Source: Chitinophagaceae bacterium (lineage in GTDB: Bacteria; Bacteroidota; Bacteroidia; Chitinophagales; Chitinophagaceae). From it: DNA of 7,773 bases. A program made the position numbers and the translations under genes. Positions 1 through 6,717 of the stretch are shown here, one piece after another. The stretch's first letter is position 1, and each line of letters begins with the position of its first letter. Location of the stretch: assembly GCA_023251285.1 (NCBI GenBank), contig JAHEZB010000077.1, forward strand, positions 1 to 7,773, written 5' to 3'. The notes under the pieces are model-generated. The model ran no database searches, had not been told where the DNA came from, and saw only the letters and a list, made by a program, of their open reading frames with translations.

Positions 1-1199
1 TTGGCAATAGCCGTCGGACGAAATCTATCTGCACTTATATCAAAAACCCCACTTTCATACATTTTGTCTTCACGGGTTAATAAATTATTCCAGTCGAAGG
101 CGCCCAACATGGACCATGCAGTTATTGCTTTAATATTCAAACCTTCTTTTTTCAATTCTATACATGAATCCCATGCCTCTTTGAACCAGCGCAGCTGCTC
201 TTCACGGGTACAATGCATATGCACTTCAGTGAGGGCAATGGGAATATGAAAGCGGTTCCATGCCTCTCTTAGTAAAGATTTTAGTCCCGCAGGTTTTACA
301 GCTCTTACTGCCGCGACGTCCGCGTAAAAATGCTGGCCGTTGCCACCGTAGCTTTCCGGCGGGAATAATTCTGTTTTTTCATCTAAATATCTTTCCGAGG
401 TAACATAATAATTAAATCCGGCAATATCGGGTGGACAAGGATTGTCGATAAAAAATTGTAATTCCTCTTCTTTTATTCCAACTTCGCCAATAAGATAATG
501 CCAGAAAAACTTCTGATCATCTAATTTTCCGCAAAGAGTATCATAAGAGATCCATCGTCTTTTATTTTCAAATTCTGCCTGGTATTCCAATAAAGGAGTG
601 CTGTGTGTTTTAGTAAGGTCTTCGGTTTGAACCAGTTTAGCTTCCGGGTTTATTTTTCTTATTTCCTTCATTGCCAGTACCGTTGCTTTCAGTTCATTCA
701 GCAGGATGGTGATAAAGCTGAATTCGTCCTGGTGATGTGGATACCAGAAGCCGTATAAGCCGCTGAAACGGGCTGTAGTCAAAGGCTCATTGATAGGTGT
801 ATAATATTCCAGCCATGGAAATTGCTTGGCTACTTTTGACGCATATCTTGCTAATGCTTCCGGGAAATCACAATCTGTTAATGAAGTGAATTTTGGGCCG
901 CTTCCATGATGGATCAATCCGGCAATAGGCGTTATTCCATAAGCTTTGATCTTATTCAGTTCCCGTTCCGTTCGGGTCCAGTCAATTTCTTCTTTTTCCG
1001 AAGAATGCTGATGGGCCTCCCACAATACGGGATAACGTAATGCACGGATTGCCAGCCCTGCTATTTTATCAATATCATTTTCCCTCTTATAATAACCGGC
1101 GTACTCCAATTGATCGCGAAAAGTATCCCCAATCCGGTTAATCGTACACTCCAGGCCGCCCCAAATCTCAGGATTGTATAATTGGTAGCTTGTGTCCAT
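1..1199 (-). CDS. GH1-like glycosyl hydrolase family protein, C-terminus beyond window
   Basis: My translation of the minus strand gives 399 uninterrupted residues with no stop before the window edge. It begins MDTSYQLYNPEIWGGLECTI and resembles a glycoside hydrolase family 1 barrel. The GH1 acid/base motif is seen as TPINEP (E138) and a nucleophile-like glutamate as IALTEVH (E325). Later WSMLGAFDWN (about 362-371) matches the end of the barrel. From family knowledge, proteins of this type are often about 700 residues and continue into an RmlD-like (dTDP-4-dehydrorhamnose reductase) NAD-binding domain; that part would lie outside the window, so the fusion is inferred. There is no signal peptide, so it is probably cytoplasmic. 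The ATG at 1199 lies 32 bp inside the end of glf, which indicates translational coupling. The ATG is chosen because the family's N-terminal motif starts shortly after it. The real substrate is unknown; a sugar-nucleotide or glycan-modifying role is inferred from context. Confidence 0.85.
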   Translation of the reverse strand, partial: MDTSYQLYNPEIWGGLECTINRIGDTFRDQLEYAGYYKRENDIDKIAGLAIRALRYPVLWEAHQHSSEKEEIDWTRTERELNKIKAYGITPIAGLIHHGSGPKFTSLTDCDFPEALARYASKVAKQFPWLEYYTPINEPLTTARFSGLYGFWYPHHQDEFSFITILLNELKATVLAMKEIRKINPEAKLVQTEDLTKTHSTPLLEYQAEFENKRRWISYDTLCGKLDDQKFFWHYLIGEVGIKEEELQFFIDNPCPPDIAGFNYYVTSERYLDEKTELFPPESYGGNGQHFYADVAAVRAVKPAGLKSLLREAWNRFHIPIALTEVHMHCTREEQLRWFKEAWDSCIELKKEGLNIKAITAWSMLGAFDWNNLLTREDKMYESGVFDISADRFRPTAIA

Positions 1200-2340
1200 T
1201 GATATGATATTCTTTTGCCGGAAAATCCCTGGCTGAAAATTCTTTTTTCCCGTTGGTTAAAATCTTCTTGTACAAAGTGAGCGCCTGCGCCACTACCTGG
1301 TCCATGTTGTAGTATTTGTAAGTGGCCAGCCTTCCAGCAAAGTGGACATTTTTTTCACGCGATGCCAAAAGCTGGTATTTCCTGTAAAGTTCCCCGTTTT
1401 CGGGCCTGGGTACAGGATAATAAGGGTCGCCTTCGTCTTTTGGGTATTCATATACGATGGAGGTTTTAGGATGTTTCTGCCCTGTGAGATATTTGAATTC
1501 TGTAATTCTCGTATACGGGTGTTCGTTCGGATAATTCACCGTACCTGTTGACTGGTAAACCTCTTGTTCAATCGTTTCAAATTTGAATTCCAACGACCGG
1601 TAGGGAAGTTTGCCATAACAATAATCGTAGAAGTAATCAATAGGTCCGGTATAGATCATTTTTTTGAAAGAAATGGAACTTTGGATTTCTTTGTAATCCG
1701 TGTTCAGCATCACTTTTATGTTTGGATGGTCCAGCATTTTTTCAAACATGCGTGTATATCCATACATGGGTATTGCCTGGTAAGAATCAGTGAAATAACG
1801 GTCATCGCGATTGTTTCTTGTCGGTATCCGTGAAGTTACAGAAGCGTCTAATTCTGAAGGATCCAGATTCCATTGTTTCTTCGTATATCCTTTGAAAAAT
1901 TTCTCGTACAACTCGCGACCGACTTTATTTACCACTACATCTTCCGATGTCAGAATGCGTTGTTTTTTTTCTGCCTTTGATTCGAGAAACGCATCTACTT
2001 CACTGCTGGATAAATTTAATCCATACAATTTATTAATCGTATTCAGGTTAATAGGTATAGGAACGAGCATCCCATCAACGCTGGCAAGCACGCGATGTTC
2101 ATAAGGCCTCCATTGGGTAAAATTTCCCAGGTATTCAAAAACCTCTTTGCTGTTGGTATGAAATATATGTGGCCCGTATTTGTGCACCAGGATGCCATCT
2201 TTATTATAATAATCATAAGTATTTCCACCGATGTGATTTCTTTTATCTACCAGCAATACTTTCTTTCCGGACTCTGATCCAAGCCGCTCTGCCAAAACAC
2301 CTCCGGCTAATCCTGCCCCAACAATCATATAATCAAACAT
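1168..2340 (-). CDS. glf: UDP-galactopyranose mutase
   Basis: This flavoenzyme interconverts UDP-galactopyranose and UDP-galactofuranose in the cytoplasm, supplying the donor for Galf-containing surface glycans. The 390 residues are a normal bacterial length. Visible features are the N-terminal FAD dinucleotide motif VGAGLAG (7-13), GPHIFHT (56-62) with the two conserved histidines, YTKKQW (152-157), the RIPTR arginine region (171-175), RYFTDSYQAIPMYGYT (181-196), YTRITEFK (277-284) with the substrate-binding arginine near 278, and GRLATYKYYNMDQVVAQAL (336-354) with the C-terminal Tyr and Asp expected to contact UDP-sugar and FAD. All expected active-site blocks are present. It overlaps the upstream glycosyltransferase by 8 bp (ATGTTTGA) and the downstream GH1-like gene by 32 bp, so the three are almost certainly one operon. 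Confidence 0.97.
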   Translation of the reverse strand: MFDYMIVGAGLAGGVLAERLGSESGKKVLLVDKRNHIGGNTYDYYNKDGILVHKYGPHIFHTNSKEVFEYLGNFTQWRPYEHRVLASVDGMLVPIPINLNTINKLYGLNLSSSEVDAFLESKAEKKQRILTSEDVVVNKVGRELYEKFFKGYTKKQWNLDPSELDASVTSRIPTRNNRDDRYFTDSYQAIPMYGYTRMFEKMLDHPNIKVMLNTDYKEIQSSISFKKMIYTGPIDYFYDYCYGKLPYRSLEFKFETIEQEVYQSTGTVNYPNEHPYTRITEFKYLTGQKHPKTSIVYEYPKDEGDPYYPVPRPENGELYRKYQLLASREKNVHFAGRLATYKYYNMDQVVAQALTLYKKILTNGKKEFSARDFPAKEYHINGHKLPIIQS

Positions 2341-3490
2341 ATACTTTGCTTTTATTGTTATTAATCGTCGTTTTATTATTCATCATGGCTTTTCTTTCCA
2401 GTGCTTCGTCTATTAACTGCGACATCTTGTGCCAGGTTTTATTCCATGAAATATCTTTAAGAAACAGATCTACTTTCTTGCTCCATGCTTCAGTGTCTTC
2501 ACTGTTCAAAATGGTTGTGGCAGCTTCAATAAATTCTTCCGGAGTATCTGCAATATGAACCAGTCCTTCTTTTCCATAAGGCGTTACTACATCAGTAATG
2601 GAAGTGGAAATAACCGGTTTTCCTCCCGCAAGATATTCAGGCGTCTTTGTGGGGCTGATAAATTTGGTAGATTCATTCAGTGCGAATGGAAGAATTGCCA
2701 CATCCCATCCGGCTAAATACGATGGAAGCTCTTTGTATTTTTTACTTTTCAGGTAATGAATGTTTTCCCTTTTCGGAAGGCTTGCCGGATTTATCTTTGT
2801 TACCGGGCCCAGGAATATAAATTGCCAGTCGGGCCGTAGCTGCGATAACTGATCAATTAAAGAAATATCAAAGCGCTCATCGATCACTCCATAAAATCCA
2901 AAACGCGGATGCGGTATCGCAGCCTGATCCGCAGGATCTTCTTTGAAATTGCGCGCCACATTAAAATGGGACTTATCAATGCTGCTGGGGAAAGAATGAA
3001 TGTTGTGATGTAAATGCCTTTTAGCTTTATATAAACTATGACCACCGGTAAAAACAAGATCACTGCGGCTTAACAGGGATGCTTCCATTTCTTTTATTTG
3101 TGGTGGTGGCGATTTAAAGGCTGATAATTCATCCATACAATCATAAACGGTCAAAGAAGGATATAGATGGTCGGTATAAGCAAGGGCCATCGGTGAGTAA
3201 TACCAAAGAATATATTTATGAATGTTGTTGGAATACATAAAAGAATCCAGCAAAGCTTTCAGCGTATGATTTCTTTTTTCCGCAGTTGTGTTTTTAGCAA
3301 TATGCAAAACCACTACCCATAAATTGGCATTATCATCGGGCTTGCTTATTTCATAATAATCCGATTCTGATTCAAAGACAGGTTCTTCAATCACAAACAC
3401 CCTGTTATTGACAGCAAAACGGTTTAATAAATGCTGCGGACGTTGGTAGACAAAGTTCCACCTGATATGACAAAGACAAATAAGATCCAT
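2333..3490 (-). CDS. GT-B fold glycosyltransferase (family 1/4 type)
   Basis: A 385-residue soluble glycosyltransferase, first gene of the glf operon. The N-terminus has the block CHIRWNFVYQRPQHLLNRF (7-25), typical of a group of bacterial transferases found beside glf. The linker region has YDCMDELSAFKSPPP (116-130), followed by FTGGHSLYKAKR (147-158) and FPSSIDKSHF (167-176). The C-terminal Rossmann half has the strand FGFYGVIDERFD (197-208) and the donor-binding segment FALNESTKFISPTKTPEYLAGGKPVIST (269-296), with E273 and E285 as likely nucleotide-sugar contacts. The tail from about 370 is Asn/Lys-rich and probably disordered. Acting on UDP-Galf or on the acceptor that receives Galf is inferred from the overlap with glf; the acceptor cannot be told from sequence. 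The ATG start is followed at once by a family-like N-terminus, and there is no Shine-Dalgarno sequence, as is usual in Bacteroidota. Confidence 0.9.
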   Translation of the reverse strand: MDLICLCHIRWNFVYQRPQHLLNRFAVNNRVFVIEEPVFESESDYYEISKPDDNANLWVVVLHIAKNTTAEKRNHTLKALLDSFMYSNNIHKYILWYYSPMALAYTDHLYPSLTVYDCMDELSAFKSPPPQIKEMEASLLSRSDLVFTGGHSLYKAKRHLHHNIHSFPSSIDKSHFNVARNFKEDPADQAAIPHPRFGFYGVIDERFDISLIDQLSQLRPDWQFIFLGPVTKINPASLPKRENIHYLKSKKYKELPSYLAGWDVAILPFALNESTKFISPTKTPEYLAGGKPVISTSITDVVTPYGKEGLVHIADTPEEFIEAATTILNSEDTEAWSKKVDLFLKDISWNKTWHKMSQLIDEALERKAMMNNKTTINNNKSKVYV

Positions 3491-3851
3491 AAATTTTAAA
3501 AATTAATAATTAATAAAGTAAACACCCTCATAATAAGCTAAGCAGGTAAGTCATATAATACTATTTATATGCCAGTTACTTCTAAGCGAAAAGAGGCATT
3601 TTGGCATAAAATTTTGCCATTCTTTGAGTAACAATCTCCTCAAATGATTTCCTAAGTGTAGAAAAAAAATATGAAGAGAATATTTCATCCTTTTTCAGGA
3701 GAGATCAGGTAATTCGATAATTGTCATAATTATCAGAGCCTCATACCACTTACCTGTTTTTATTTGTCTGAAAAGCGTGGCTGCAATTCATGGCATGTTT
3801 TTATGGTTCAATTGTCTAAAACCGAATTTTTAAAAACAAAAACATTTAACC
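3491..3851. other. Divergent intergenic region
   Basis: This 361-bp AT-rich spacer lies between the starts of two divergent genes (glycosyltransferase to the left, ferritin-like gene to the right), so it must hold both promoters. I found no convincing match to the Bacteroidota TTG/TAnnTTTG promoter; TTTATTTG near 3758-3765 is only a near match. The heptamer CAGGTAA occurs at 3543-3549 and 3706-3712 and its complement TTACCTG at 3750-3756. A small inverted repeat TGGCA-N8-TGCCA lies at about 3601-3618. I see no coding capacity. Confidence 0.7.
3706..3756. repeat. Nested inverted repeat in divergent promoter region
   Basis: An outer pair CAGGTAA (3706-3712) and TTACCTG (3750-3756) encloses a perfect inner pair GATAATT (3716-3722) and AATTATC (3728-3734) with a 5-nt loop GTCAT. 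All arms were checked base by base. The structure ends about 95 bp before the ferritin-like start codon and is followed by TTTTTATTTG. It could be an operator for a dimeric regulator, an RNA structure in the leader, or a weak terminator; the sequence does not decide between these. Confidence 0.45.
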
Positions 3852-4373
3852 ATGAAGAAGACAACATCAAAAACAGCAGAAGGCCTTCGCGATCTTTTTG
3901 AAGATGAATTAAAAGATATTTTTTGGGCAGAAAAAGCATTGACAAAAGCAATTCCTAAGATGATCAAAAATGCCAGTTCAGAAGATCTGAAAAATGCGTT
4001 GCAACAACATCTTGAAGTAACAAAAGGACATGTAGAAAGATGTGAGCAAATATTCGATCAACTCGGCATGCCTGCCAGGGGCAAAAAATGTGAAGCAATG
4101 GCCGGGCTTACTAAAGAAGCAGAAGAGATCATGGAAGGCACCGAAGAAGGAGTTGTAAGAGATGCCGGAATTATTTCTGCTGCACAAAAAGTGGAACATT
4201 ATGAAATTGCCAGCTATGGTACTTTATGCGCCTTCGCAAAAACGCTCGGTGAAAATGAGGTTGCGAATTTATTGCAGCAAACTTTAAATGAAGAAAAAGA
4301 AGCGGATGAAACATTGACAAAAATTGCAGAGGCTTCAATTAATGAAGAAGCAATGCATGAAGAAAATGCTTAA
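3852..4373 (+). CDS. YciE/YciF-type ferritin-like protein (DUF892)
   Basis: A 173-residue cytoplasmic four-helix protein of the DUF892 family, whose E. coli members YciE and YciF are stress-induced ferritin-like proteins. Family hallmarks are GLRDLFEDELKDIFWAEKAL (11-30), HLEVTKGHVERCEQIFDQLG (53-72), VEHYEIASYGTL (114-125) and LLQQTLNEEKEADETLTKIA (140-159). Candidate diiron ligands are glutamates and histidines in these helices (for example E27, H60, E63, E115, E118, E148), assigned by position only. The length is normal for the family, and the C-terminal tail after about 162 is acidic. The ATG is used because no upstream in-frame start precedes the conserved helix. It is a stand-alone transcription unit with a strong terminator 20 bp after the stop. 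A role in oxidative or osmotic stress is inferred from the family; enzymatic activity is not well established there. Confidence 0.92.
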   Translation: MKKTTSKTAEGLRDLFEDELKDIFWAEKALTKAIPKMIKNASSEDLKNALQQHLEVTKGHVERCEQIFDQLGMPARGKKCEAMAGLTKEAEEIMEGTEEGVVRDAGIISAAQKVEHYEIASYGTLCAFAKTLGENEVANLLQQTLNEEKEADETLTKIAEASINEEAMHEENA

Positions 4374-4394
4374 ACTTTTTGTTGAGAAAAGTAG

Positions 4395-4433
4395 TAACGG
4401 GTTTTGCTTATATGCGAAACCCGTTATTTTTTT
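4395..4433 (+). terminator. Intrinsic terminator of the ferritin-like gene
   Basis: The arms TAACGGGTTT (4395-4404) and AAACCCGTTA (4417-4426) are perfectly complementary. The stem extends inward by a T-G wobble and two G-C pairs to 13 bp, leaving the loop TTATAT. Seven T residues follow (4427-4433). This is a textbook Rho-independent terminator just after the stop codon at 4373. Read on the minus strand, the exit is only partly T-rich, so termination of the convergent small gene is possible but less certain. Confidence 0.93.
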
Positions 4434-4508
4434 AGAAGAAGGCAGCAAATGGAAAGTGGCACGAACAACCAGGAAGTAGGTGCCGTTTCATCTGATCAAT
4501 AATATACG

Positions 4509-4532
4509 AAAGCTGGTATTTAAAAGCTGGTA
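4509..4532. repeat. Short direct repeat
   Basis: AAAGCTGGTA occurs twice, at 4509-4518 and 4523-4532, just beyond the stop codon of the small minus-strand gene. It has no clear function and may be a local duplication. Confidence 0.5.
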
Positions 4533-4533
4533 G

Positions 4534-4656
4534 CTAACAATGAACATTTCCCAAAAGCCAGTAAATAATAAAGAACACCACGATGGTTCCGAGGCATCCG
4601 CCTCCTAATTTTTTTGCTCCCCAACCTGCGATCAATGCACGTACTAACTTATTCAT
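4534..4656 (-). CDS. Small single-span membrane protein, 40 aa
   Basis: The minus strand encodes 40 residues from an ATG at 4656 to a TAG. The first half is basic and amphipathic, MNKLVRALIAGWGAKKLG, followed by GGGC at 18-21 and a hydrophobic span of about 24-36 (TIVVFFIIYWLLG), ending NVHC. The pattern is that of a small inner-membrane protein with a cytoplasmic basic N-terminus. I recall similar very short proteins with the AGWGAKKLGGGC block in Bacteroidota genomes, but could not check this. It lies about 130 bp downstream of mtaB on the same strand, with an AT-rich leader of its own, so separate transcription is likely. No function is known to me. Confidence 0.7.
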   Translation of the reverse strand: MNKLVRALIAGWGAKKLGGGCLGTIVVFFIIYWLLGNVHC

Positions 4657-4754
4657 TGTTACTGGTTTTAATTTTTAAGATGGTTATTTTTTAAAGAACA
4701 TCCTATGCAAATAACAATCCAATCCTATTTTCCAGCGAACTTTTATCGTCGTCC

Positions 4755-4781
4755 ATGAAGGGCTGCGGCAGATGCCCTCAT
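4755..4781. other. Hairpin after mtaB, possible weak terminator
   Basis: ATGAAGGGC (4755-4763) pairs with GCCCTCAT (4774-4781) with one bulged base and a 10-nt loop, immediately after the mtaB stop codon. There is no T run on either side, so it is not a standard intrinsic terminator; it may stabilise the 3' end of the mtaB transcript. Confidence 0.4.
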
Positions 4782-4785
4782 CAAG

Positions 4786-6057
4786 CTATATTTTCCAGTC
4801 GACAATTTCATTCGTCCATTCTTCTTTATAAGGGGTAGTTATCTTAATATAATTATCCGTGTATCCATCCATGCTGCCGTTTTTATTTTTGCCTTCAAAT
4901 AAAACCTTTCTTGTTTGCCCGGAATGGACGCAGCTGAATTGTTGCATTTTTTTATAAGATAAAGACCGAAGAATTTTTGTGCGCTCATGGCGTATATTGA
5001 CAGGCACAACCGGCTCTATGTTTAAAGCAAAAGTGTTTGCTCTTTCAGAATAAGTAAATACATGAAAATAAGAAACGTCAAGATCAGCCAGGAAATCAAT
5101 TGTTTCTTTAAAATCGCTTTCTGTTTCTCCCGGAAAGCCGGTGATCACGTCCACCCCGATGCAGCAATGCGGAATAAGATTTTTAATTATTTCTACTTTT
5201 GCTGCATACAATTCTCTCTTATAACGCCTGCGCATCAAGCCCAGAATTTTGTTGCTTCCACTTTGCAGGGGAATATGAAAATGCGGCATTATTTTATTAC
5301 TGGTTGCTACCAACTCAATGATTTCTGTCGTCAGTAAATTTGGTTCAATTGATGAGATCCTATAACGGTCTACACCATCGAGGTTTTCAATTTCTTTTAA
5401 TAATGAATAAAAGCTTTCACCCGTTTTTATACCGCTCCCGTTCTTGCCAAAATCGCCAAGATTGATTCCTGTCAGTACGATTTCTTTTACACCTGCTTCT
5501 TTGATCTTTTTTATTTCGGATAATACATTGTCCGTTGAATTGCTCCTGCTTTTGCCACGCGCCATCGGGATGGTACAAAACGAACAATTGTAATCGCAGC
5601 CATCCTGCACTTTCAAAAAAGTTCTTGTACGATCGTTGAGTGAAAATGACGAATGAAATCCTTCCAGGTCTTCTATTTCACAACTGCATATTTTCGCGCT
5701 GTCGCCGTGCGTCAGTTCTTTTAAATGCGCTGTGATATTAAATTTTTCAGAAGCGCCCAAAACCAGGTCCACACCCGGAATTTCTGCAATCTCCCTGGGT
5801 TTTAGTTGTGCATAACAACCAATAATGACCACCATTGCTTCCGGCGATTGCCGCTGCACCCTGCGTACCAATTGCCTGCATTCTTTATCCGCGTTTTCTG
5901 TTACCGAACAGGTATTGATCACATACACGTCTGCTTCATCTGTAAAATCTTTTTTTACAAAACCATCATTCAACAGCATTCTTTCAATCGCCGAGGTTTC
6001 TGAATAATTCAATTTGCAACCCAACGTGTGCAGGGCTACAGTTCGTCCATTTTGCAT
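4786..6057 (-). CDS. mtaB: tRNA t6A37 methylthiotransferase MtaB
   Basis: A radical SAM enzyme that methylthiolates t6A at position 37 of ANN-decoding tRNAs to give ms2t6A, in the cytoplasm. The open frame extends to a TTG at 6075, but the ATG at 6057 (MQNGRTVALHTLGCKLNY) gives the usual family N-terminus, so I choose 423 residues. The N-terminal UPF0004 domain has its three cluster cysteines at C14 (TLGCKLN), C50 (INTCSVT) and C81 (IIGCYAQ). The radical SAM motif CxxxCxxC is at C154, C158 and C161 (DGCDYNCSFC), followed by IPMARGKSRS. A LTGINLGDFG block, PHFHIPLQSGS and DVITGFPGET are all typical, and a short TRAM-like domain closes the protein (about 375-423). NTCSVT and LTGINLG favour MtaB over RimO or MiaB. 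It is apparently a single-gene unit. Confidence 0.95.
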   Translation of the reverse strand: MQNGRTVALHTLGCKLNYSETSAIERMLLNDGFVKKDFTDEADVYVINTCSVTENADKECRQLVRRVQRQSPEAMVVIIGCYAQLKPREIAEIPGVDLVLGASEKFNITAHLKELTHGDSAKICSCEIEDLEGFHSSFSLNDRTRTFLKVQDGCDYNCSFCTIPMARGKSRSNSTDNVLSEIKKIKEAGVKEIVLTGINLGDFGKNGSGIKTGESFYSLLKEIENLDGVDRYRISSIEPNLLTTEIIELVATSNKIMPHFHIPLQSGSNKILGLMRRRYKRELYAAKVEIIKNLIPHCCIGVDVITGFPGETESDFKETIDFLADLDVSYFHVFTYSERANTFALNIEPVVPVNIRHERTKILRSLSYKKMQQFSCVHSGQTRKVLFEGKNKNGSMDGYTDNYIKITTPYKEEWTNEIVDWKI

Positions 6058-6326
6058 AGGAGCAAAAATAATCAATCTGCTTCTAAAGTAATACCGCAGC
6101 CGGAAGGACTATGTAAATATTGGATGGTATTATAGTACAGAAAAACCGTTTCCACTTTAAACCGTCTATCAGCACTTTCAGCTTTTATAAATTACTGAAT
6201 TTCTACCCTTCCGGCATATACGCTGTTGGCTGATGGTTTAGTTGTGTCTGTTCCTGTTAAGTGATTCGTTACCGGAAGTAACCTTCTTCTAGTCTATAAT
6301 GTTATTCCTACTAATTTATTGCGTAT

Positions 6327-6352
6327 CTGCTTCGATGTTATGATCGAAGCAG
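6327..6352. repeat. Perfect 10-bp inverted repeat
   Basis: CTGCTTCGAT (6327-6336) and ATCGAAGCAG (6343-6352) are perfectly complementary with a 6-nt loop GTTATG. The right arm is also the first unit of the adjoining tandem repeat, so the left arm could pair with the core of any of the five units. Confidence 0.85.
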
Positions 6353-6397
6353 TATCGAAGGTGTATCGAAGGTGTATCGAAGATGTATCGAAGATGT
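6343..6397. repeat. Five tandem 11-bp repeats, core ATCGAAG
   Basis: Five units of exactly 11 bp start at 6343, 6354, 6365, 6376 and 6387. Each begins ATCGAAG and ends CAGT, GTGT, GTGT, ATGT and ATGT in order, so neighbouring units are most alike, as expected from slippage duplication. The 11-bp period puts each core on nearly the same face of the helix. I recall comparable TATCGAAGG-type intergenic repeats in Chitinophagaceae, without verification. The function is unknown: protein-binding array or simple sequence expansion. Confidence 0.9.
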
Positions 6398-6681
6398 ATA
6401 CAAGAAATCCGGAAAGAGGTATAGTAAAGGGTTTACGAGAGAGGCATGTTTGGATACCTGGTTTTGCAGAAAGAAAAGTTGACTATGTTAAGATTTGTAT
6501 TGACCCGACAACAATAGCCGAGGAACGGAACACCAACACTGGTAAAAATTGTTAAACGTTAAAACATTAAGATTATATTTAATCCCGATTGTTCTAACGA
6601 CAATAGAAATTTGATAACGATAAAATGTTGTAAATGAAAGACAATTTTTTTTGAGTAGTAGCGTATTATAACATATATTAG

Positions 6682-6717
6682 CGTGTAAGCGGCAAGTAAA
6701 CAGAAAGATCAAAACGA
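6682..6717 (+). repeat. Left cassette boundary and leader of the RDD gene
   Basis: CGTGTAAGCGGCAAG (6682-6696) includes TGTAAGCGGCA (6684-6694), the exact reverse complement of TGCCGCTTACA at 7225-7235 beyond the RDD gene. The leader then has TAAAC and AAAACGA immediately before the ATG. The same order, CGTTA-CCGGCAAG then AAAACGA, occurs before the next gene (7417-7439). I read this as a shared boundary sequence for a gene cassette. Confidence 0.55.

Larger units (their letters stand above)
6058..6717. other. 660-bp intergenic region without a convincing gene
   Basis: This spacer separates divergent mtaB and the RDD gene. The left part should carry the mtaB promoter; TACTTTAG (minus strand, 6083-6090) is one base off the Bacteroidota -7 motif but lacks a clear TTG partner. 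The middle holds a small hairpin GTTAC-CGGAA-GTAAC (6268-6282) and the hairpin plus tandem repeat at 6327-6397. The part from about 6540 to 6680 is very AT-rich. Open frames across the repeats start at TTG and have no recognisable protein features. Confidence 0.7.

Noticed and set aside
1342..2558. Several plus-strand open frames over glf and the end of the glycosyltransferase gene
   Set aside because: They lie opposite strongly conserved coding sequence and carry no motifs of their own.
6083..6090. Bacteroidota -7 promoter element for mtaB (TACTTTAG on the minus strand)
   Set aside because: It is one base off the consensus and there is no TTG at the right distance, so it is mentioned but not called.
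6268..6282. GTTAC-CGGAA-GTAAC mini-hairpin sharing CGTTACCGG with the junction at 7417-7425
   Set aside because: The 9-bp identity is suggestive of an old junction, but no other part of the junction is present nearby.
6343..6397. CRISPR array
   Set aside because: Repeats are 11 bp and directly adjacent with no unique spacers, and no cas gene is present.
6319..6555. A 78-codon plus-strand open frame across the tandem repeats
   Set aside because: It starts at TTG, its first third is the translated 11-bp repeat, and there is no recognisable domain or supporting leader.
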